Shown: piece by piece, positions 57,591 through 64,000 of the stretch
Layout of the letters: the number at the start of each line of letters is the position of its first letter
Numbering within the stretch: the stretch's first letter is position 1
NCBI GenBank assembly: GCA_940671915.1
Contig: CALNVZ010003429.1
Location: forward strand, 27,568,879 to 27,632,878
DNA: 64,000 bases
Source of the DNA: Paracentrotus lividus
Taxonomy: Eukaryota > Echinodermata > Echinoidea > Camarodonta > Echinidae
Reading direction: 5' to 3'
The notes under the pieces: model-generated
Told to the model about the DNA's origin: nothing
What the model saw: the letters and a program-made list of their open reading frames with translations, nothing else
Databases searched by the model: none
Translations under genes and position numbers: made by a program

Positions 57591-60274
57591 AATAAACATA
57601 ACCTGTAGTCTGATTGACGTTCGATATTTTATTGAAGGTACATGTATTTATGATGGTACATTCAAGTGCTGTGCACATAGAAATTGACAAACTGGCTTAC
57701 AGCTTAAATTGTCATCTTCATATCTGTATTACATAGTAAACTCATTTTATGATGATTAATTGAATACATGCAGTATAAATGCTTCACAAACCGCATACAT
57801 TAAATTTTCAGTCACGACTTTTCATCCAATTCTAATATTTGATTGGTTCATTTTCTGAGAAAACTAAAACAATAACACCAATGTTGGTTGCCGTAACATT
57901 CAGTACAAATAGATGTATTTATACGAAAAATAGGAATGTTTTATGAGATTTCTCGCCTGTTCATTTGAGGTATAATTTTCCCTGTCTAAAGAAAAACAAT
58001 TCCCTGATATCTTGAAAACCCTCTCAAAACATCACTTTAGTTTTCTTTTATCAAAATTTTTATTTCCTTACAAAAGTTTTTCCCTAAATTTATGTCAATA
58101 CACACAAACACATATTAACAGTAATGGTATTGATCAAGTGAATATAGTATTCAACATTAACATATCTAATATCATATTCAAACTTATCATTGGTTATCAT
58201 TAAACCCTTTTTCTAAATAAAAAATTGGAAAGGTTACAATTTTGTTTAGAGTTCTCACATTCCATGTGTAGAGAATGAACTACATGTACATACAAATTTA
58301 AGCTGCTTTAAATATTGTCATAAAGATAGAATTACAAAATAAGCTAAAGAATAGAGTAATTTCACGCGACGTCACGTGGTGGGCAAGACAATAAGGTACC
58401 GGTGCACCAGACCGTAAAAACAATGATTTATCACGGTTTGATGGACATGTTTCTATTGTTTAGCCCACCAACATGGATGAATGATGACGTCGCTGGGAAC
58501 GCTCTATACAAAAACAGTGACAGGGAACACATTATGTGATTAAAGCAAAATGTACAGTCCACTTCTGTTATAGCAATTCAATTTTCTCGGTCAAAATTTC
58601 AAACATACAGTGCACAAATAATGTATATTTGTTTCAAATTGTTTAGTTTAACAACATTACATGTATGTTATATAAAAGCATTTGGGTTTATCTTGAACAC
58701 CTTGTTATAACAGGAGTGACTGCGGACAAGTAAAAATGACTAGACTAAAATAATACTTTTTTGTTCATTTTGTGCACCTTTTAGTTTTAACAAATTGTGC
58801 ACTAACAAAACATCTACAAAATACTTAATAACCCTCCACCATTTAATACACATACAGGTGTTACAAGATAAATTATTGAAAAAGTTTGTTCAAACATACA
58901 TGAACCATGCTACATAGTTCATTGTAATGATGACTATATTCAAATGATGCAGAACAGTCTAATTCCATTATAGCAAGATGCAAAGGACCAAACCAATTAC
59001 GTTGTAATGGAATCTCATATGAAATACTCAAGTCCCATACACTGCAAAAATGTGAAATATGAACCAGAAGATTTGTCTCATTGTAACAAAATCTTGTAGT
59101 CATGCCTGTTATAATGGAAGTAGAATGTATTTAAAGTCTGACTTGATCAAACACCTGATAAAATTCAGTACAACAAATACAAAGTAATAGGTATTATTCA
59201 TCAATCAATGATTCACAATTAGGCTGCATTAAACATTCTCATTAGTTTTCCTTTAGGAAATATATTCATTGTCTCTCTTTCAATCCACATACTAATAAAC
59301 ATATCCTCTTATTTCAGCCCATGATAAAGCACATACTCGGTATCAATACATTCTAAACATTTTTTTTTTTTCAGTTCATAAATTTACATTATTTTGGGGG
59401 GTTAACATTCAATCTTTCTTTATACAAAATTCATGTTTGTATGAGAACTCAAAGAAAAAGCTTGTAGCGAATCAAAAACATCAATTTTTCTCTGGCCCTT
59501 ATACCCCAGAGCAAGAACTATTATAAATTGGAAAACACAGATGTGAACTAAATATTAGATACTAAAACCAATTTTGAATATAGTTGTAATAAATGTATCC
59601 CATTTTAACGCCAACAACTACTTGGTAAAATATTTTTTAGTAATTAAACCCCTTTACATGTAACTCACAAATAAATTTATCACAACATAAATGTGAAAAA
59701 TCATACAAACACTTACAAGTCTCAGAGCTTTGCTCAAACTTGTAAATAATTTCAAGGTGTAATAAAACTCAAGGACTGGAATTAAATCTAAGGAATTTGC
59801 TGTCAGTTTTGTGCGATCTGATGAATAACAAAAGAAATTGGATTTCTTTTTTAAAGAGCATCCAAAAATATCAAACATTTGCACTTTATTGATTGATTTG
59901 CATGTATATATACAGATTGTCACTTTTGATGTGATGATTTGTGCGATAATATAAGTATACCATAAAGATGCATTTTTCTGCAATCCATGACTTTCAGTCT
60001 TGTACTGGAGAGATATTAATGATGTATTTTCAACTATGTATGGAATGACTTATTCATAACAGAATATACAACTCCATTATTACAAGTTTTTTTTCACTGC
60101 AATCAATGACAGGATGCAGGAACACAAGCTGATCAACAAGAGGAGAAACCTTTACGAAAAAGATCTTGATCAAACAATTTTTTCCCGAGCCAGAGGTTTA
60201 AATATACGAAGCACACAGTTTCCATACCCTTTGGGTCAGTGCTGAACTGTAGTTTTCAAGACGAAAAAAAAGGC
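57591..60274. other. CAD 3' flank and intergenic region
   Basis: Probably includes the CAD 3' UTR; a minus-strand AATAAA is at 59885-59890. Other contents: a possible foldback at 58374-58492 (GTGGTGGGC..AATA against TATTGTTTAGCCCACCA) and a probable TA-flanked MITE of about 580 bases at 58552-59131 (TACAGTCCACTTCTGTTATA against TATAATGGAAGTAGAATGTA). No further gene seen. Confidence 0.4.
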
Positions 60275-63200
60275 CTATGCTTTACCTAGTACCATTGCCA
60301 AGAGCGCCATTCTAACGTACATACCGCATTCGGCTTGTCTGAAGTAAGCTGCACGGGGGTCAGTATCAACAGCAGGACTGTAATAGATATCAAGGAGAAT
60401 TTACGTAATTTTGATATGAGCAGTGAAAATCTAATACAATGTTTAACCCTCAAAAGACTGGGAGGGGGCCATCATGGCCCCCCTCTCGACATTTTCCGCG
60501 ACCATTCCGCTGCGTGAAATTTTTTGATCGCGCCGCTTGCTGACTTTATACTTTCAAGTCTCGCGCATCTTTTGAAACCATTTTCACGAAAATCGGTCAT
60601 ACCGTTACGACGCTGCACGATTTTCAAAAAAATCCGTCAGACCGAAAATGGCTCAAAAATCTTAGGGGGGGGGCCAATATGTGGCGCCCACACCCCCCCC
60701 CCCCCCCCAGTCTTGACAGCTACCAAAACACCCCAGTCTTATGAGGGTTAAGATTGTATTCCTCCATTTAAAGAACGGAAAAAGAGCAATTCAAGGAAAT
60801 TAAAATTAAAAATACATGCATAGATGACAGCAGCCCGCAAGTGATGTCACAAAACTTACAGTTGGAAAAAATTGAAAACTTTTATATCCTTTGACTAATT
60901 TTCTTCAAATGTTCACTGACATGTTTATCTCTTTTATCTGCTTTTATCAAAACCAACTCAAATCCAGGGTGGGCTCCTCCTTCAAAAGTATGCAGAGAGG
61001 AAATGTTCGTGAATTGCAGCATGAAAATAAAAACCCACAAAAACTTTTGATTTTCACTTTTTTTAACCGTATGGTGGCTAAAATGGGGTCAAAGATCAAT
61101 CTTGCGAAGTTATCCATTTTTTTACAGTTAAATGCAAGTTTCTCTGATTATTATCTTACCTGATTTCATCCACCCTTGGAAGAGGGTGAAGGACCACCAT
61201 CTTTGCCTTAGCTTTGGTCATGGTATAAGGAGACAGGATGAATTGACCAGCGACCTGAAAGAAAAAATATTTGAATATTTGAACATGTATTAGAAGATGA
61301 ATTGATTCCATAACATTTGCCTCAGCAACAATTGTTCCCCTGTAAATTCCATTCACTAACTGAATGACATACTTCAACTAAGAGTGTGTTCAATGTCCAG
61401 TTTCAAATTTATACGCCAACATGAATCATGATACAAAACGCAATTACAACACACTGATATAAAGAGAAACAAAGTGTGTGTTCATTGTCCCCCATCCCCG
61501 GTCGTAAAAGTAAACGTGTTTCAAATCTTGATTCGGAGGAAAATTTAAAAGCAGTAAAAGATGCGTTTTGAAACACAATCAGCTTCAATTTTACGACCTT
61601 GAGCATCGCGATTGCAACGAAATGCGACACTGAACAGGATTGATTTTTCAAACGTGTTTAAATGTGCTCTGGCAGTGGTAGCTTCCGGTGCAAGTGAAAA
61701 AAGGAGAAGATGTTTGTTTTTTGAGAGCGGGGAATTTAAAGACGATGGAAATATAATCAGCTTTAAATTTTTGACACTGAACGGTGCACCGCTGATCGCG
61801 TTTGTGTTTGCGTTTTGTAATTGCGTTTTGTATCATGATTCATGTTGGCGTATAAATTTGAAACTGGACATTGAACACACCCTAAGGACTTCCCTAAACT
61901 GAACACAAACCTTACTGCAACCCCAAAACAAACCTTACATTTTAGATGAAATAAAGCCTGAAATAATTGTAGAAGGTGCAAATGTTGTGACATTGGTAGC
62001 TTTTATACCTTTTCCTCCGCATATTTTTTTTTAGAATGCCGCTCGATGACCTTTACTGTCAAGTTTCACGCATCCAAAAACCATTTTAGCGAACATCCGG
62101 CATATCGTTACAACAATGCAAGACCTTCCATATGATGGATTTAATACCTTTTCGTAGTCAGCGATGCTGTCAAATCGCTCTCTCTGGATCCGTGTCATGT
62201 ACAGAACATCAGTGTCAGGCAAGGCTTCCTCAATGCTGCTGAACTCCTCCTACATGTCAGGAAGGAATAATTATGTTAATATTATTTTATTCACCAAGGG
62301 GATCACTTTAAATATCTACAAGCTGAAATGGAACGGCCATGTAACACATTCGAGTGGCCTCTCCAAAACCATCTTACAATTAAGGAACTGTTCAGAGAAA
62401 AAGGAGGGAAGACTAGGGAAACGATTTACTGACATATTACAGAAAGGACTACTGTACTCGTTGGAATATAGATGTTACATTAATTTTCACAGATTTTGCA
62501 CTAAAATCTCAACTCAAATCAGTTCCCTCTTGAGTGCATGTCTTCAGCATTAACATGTGGCTGATTTATAACTTGTTTATCGATTCATATATCTACATAA
62601 ACTTAAATACATAAGAAACCTGAAGCTGACCTCATAAGCTGAAAGCTTGAAAAAAAAGTAAAGTTTGGCTAAGTCCATGGGTCTATAAACTATTCTTTGT
62701 ACTTGTTAATATACACAAATAGATGTTTCACCTATAATAAGTCACAAAACAAAAAACAGAGCAAAAGGCTGCACTGGATATCATTGACAGATGTCGCTTT
62801 TTTTTCCAATGTGATATTAAACTTTGTATATCGTACCATTTGGGATAAACATCTCAGCTAATTGCAATCGATTGAGTGCAGTTGTAAATTGGGATGATGT
62901 CATTTGATTGTGATCAACTGTGATGTGGACATGTGGTACTGCACTTTAGCGTTTGATATCATTGGACAGACTGAAATCTCTATTTAAAAAAAGAAATAAA
63001 TCATCAAATTATGGCAACATTTTGTGGCTTTGAGCCAGGAGGTCACAATTATGATACTGACCTGTGGAATGCCTCGGCTTTGGACGTACTCCCTGACTTT
63101 CTGAGGCATTTTGAGACTGTCTGGAGAGACGTAGCGAAGACTCACTCGATACAAGGTCAGAAGTCGGGCTAGGGAATGGACCGTTCGGCCATGTTTCAAA

Positions 63201-63935
63201 TCGCCAACCATTGTGATCTAGAAAATAAGTAGCAAAAGGAGAAATTATGCAGAAGAGACAGACAGAAGTGACTATTTTATTCTGTTCATTTGAATGTTCA
63301 TCAAGGTGTGGCTCTGTCAGGCCTCTCACCAAAGTAGCATTATGCACAAGTTGTATTCCAACTTCAGGGGGTTATTGCCAATATGAGGTGTGTTAATCTC
63401 ACAAATGTCCATTGGTTGTACCGATCTCCTTTCGGAAGGTGAACACATCAATTTATTGCGAATATGAGCAGGGTTTATCTCACCAGTACCACTGAGGGTA
63501 CTTATCTCCTGTGAGATAAAGAACATATCAAAGAGGGCTTACAATTTATTGCCAATGCTAGTTGGGTTTATCTTACTTTTAGTCCACTTAGTGTACCAAT
63601 CTCCTCTTAAATAGTAAACATATCAAAGAGGGCTTACAATTTATTGTCAATATGAGGTGTGTTTCTCCACGAATAGTCCATCGACTGTACCAATCTCCTA
63701 TTGATTTATTTAAAAAATATTAGCCGCTCTTATCTTACCGTTAATCCGTTGACAGTACCGATCTCCTCTCGGATGGTGAACACATCAAGAAGGGCCTGGG
63801 TAGGGTGTTCACCGACCCCGTCACCGGCGTTGATGATAGGCTTTCGGCAAGCCTTAGAGGCCGCTTCTACTGCCCCTGGCTCAGGGTGACGCAGGACAAT
63901 CACATCGGCATAGCTTGCCATCATTTGAACAGTAT
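60275..63935 (-). CDS. CAD: CAD, aspartate transcarbamylase domain (3' end of gene)
   Basis: ATCase joins carbamoyl phosphate and aspartate in de novo pyrimidine synthesis; in animals it is the C-terminal domain of the multifunctional CAD protein. Exons in coding order: 63739-63935, 63062-63217, 62148-62249, 61160-61254, 60275-60377 (stop TAG at 60275-60277). All have GT..AG edges and agreeing phases, giving about 217 residues. Motifs: [14 protein letters not shown], then [12 protein letters not shown] (the HPTQ substrate-binding loop), [50 protein letters not shown] and the end [11 protein letters not shown]. Upstream exons (GATase, CPSase, DHOase and the first part of ATCase) lie beyond 64000. 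The intron after the first listed exon carries degenerate copies of that exon's 3' edge. Confidence 0.95.
60443..60751. mobile_element. piggyBac-like MITE at TTAA (copy 3)
   Basis: TTAA at 60443-60446 and 60748-60751 flank an element beginning CCCTCAAAAGACTGGGAGG and ending CCCCAGTCTTATGAGGG. It lies in the last CAD intron. A related inner segment (TTTCAAGTCTCGCGCATC against TCAAGTTTCACGCATCC) is found at 62038-62126. Confidence 0.82.
61382..61883. mobile_element. PIF/Harbinger-like MITE
   Basis: GAGTGTGTTCAATGTCCAG at the left returns reversed as CTGGACATTGAACACACCC at the right, and the match continues through about 70 bases. Flanking TAA at 61379-61381 and 61884-61886 fits the 3-base TWA target of Harbinger elements. 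The open frame inside has no transposase motif. It lies in a CAD intron. Confidence 0.82.
62038..62126. repeat. fragment of the TTAA-type MITE interior
   Basis: CCGCTCGATGACCTTTACTG, CAAGTTTCACGCATCC and CCGGCATATCGTTACAAC match, with divergence, an interior part of the element at 60443-60751. Ends are missing. Confidence 0.6.
62832..62941. mobile_element. CAGT..ACTG hairpin MITE, copy 2
   Basis: ATTGCAATCGATTGAGTGCA and TCATTTGATTGTGATCAAC match the reverse of the element at 48232-48345. The ends are more diverged. It lies in a CAD intron. Confidence 0.7.
63390..63715 (-). pseudogene. ladder of copies of the 3' edge of a CAD exon
   Basis: The functional exon edge and donor at 63733-63805 (plus-strand CTTACCGTTAATCC, ACAGTACCGATCTCCTCTC, GTGAACACATCAAGAAGGGC) recurs in degenerate form at about 63659-63702, 63565-63620, 63470-63535 and 63391-63453. 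Each has TGTACC(A/G)ATCTCCT or a close variant. Units are about 75-95 bases. None keeps an open, useful frame. All lie in the intron directly after the exon. Confidence 0.88.
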
Positions 63936-64000
63936 CTGTATTAAAACAATAAGAACTTTTTGAAAGTTTTCTTTCGACAAAAGCACCATCTTTACATGTA

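Noticed and set aside
61612..61902. 96-residue open frame in a CAD intron
   Set aside because: It lies inside the Harbinger-like MITE and covers its terminal repeat; no transposase motif.

Overview
This window is animal nuclear DNA. It has intron-split genes with GT..AG junctions, AT-rich introns full of small transposons, tRNA-derived SINEs, decayed non-LTR retrotransposons and long microsatellites. The repeat style and the gene copies suggest a marine invertebrate deuterostome, plausibly an echinoderm. That placement is inference.

Three protein genes can be supported. (1) An intronless Mos-type kinase gene lies on the minus strand at 13312-14568. (2) An SYCP2-type meiotic chromosome-axis gene lies on the plus strand, from an ATG at 18601 to a stop at 52668. 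I placed 30 coding exons by splice sites, phase and family similarity. (3) The 3' end of a CAD gene (aspartate transcarbamylase domain) lies on the minus strand at 60275-63935 and runs off the right edge. Mos and SYCP2 are head to head about 4 kb apart and both act in meiosis. SYCP2 and CAD are tail to tail about 7.6 kb apart.

Layout. 1-13 kb is repeat-rich intergenic DNA. It includes a 4.1 kb terminal-inverted-repeat structure (1807-5936) that holds two decayed LINE fragments. 12.9-14.6 kb holds a 15-bp minisatellite and Mos. 14.6-18.6 kb is intergenic with simple repeats and a possible promoter. 18.6-52.7 kb is SYCP2: armadillo-like and Spt16M-like N-terminal exons, a middle region of large exons whose reading frame is broken many times, then short exons ending in a coiled coil. 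52.7-60.3 kb is intergenic with several MITEs and a tRNA-Leu-type SINE. 60.3-64 kb is CAD.

The most unusual signal is a recurring pattern. Beside at least six exons (five in SYCP2, one in CAD) the flanking intron holds tandem, decaying copies of just the edge of that exon with its splice site. The strongest cases flank the exons for the SYCP2 C-terminal coiled coil. One copy differs from its parent exon by three bases, all synonymous. A second oddity is that the frame breaks in SYCP2 are confined to the large middle exons (34.9-40.1 kb), while about 3.4 kb of other exons are clean.
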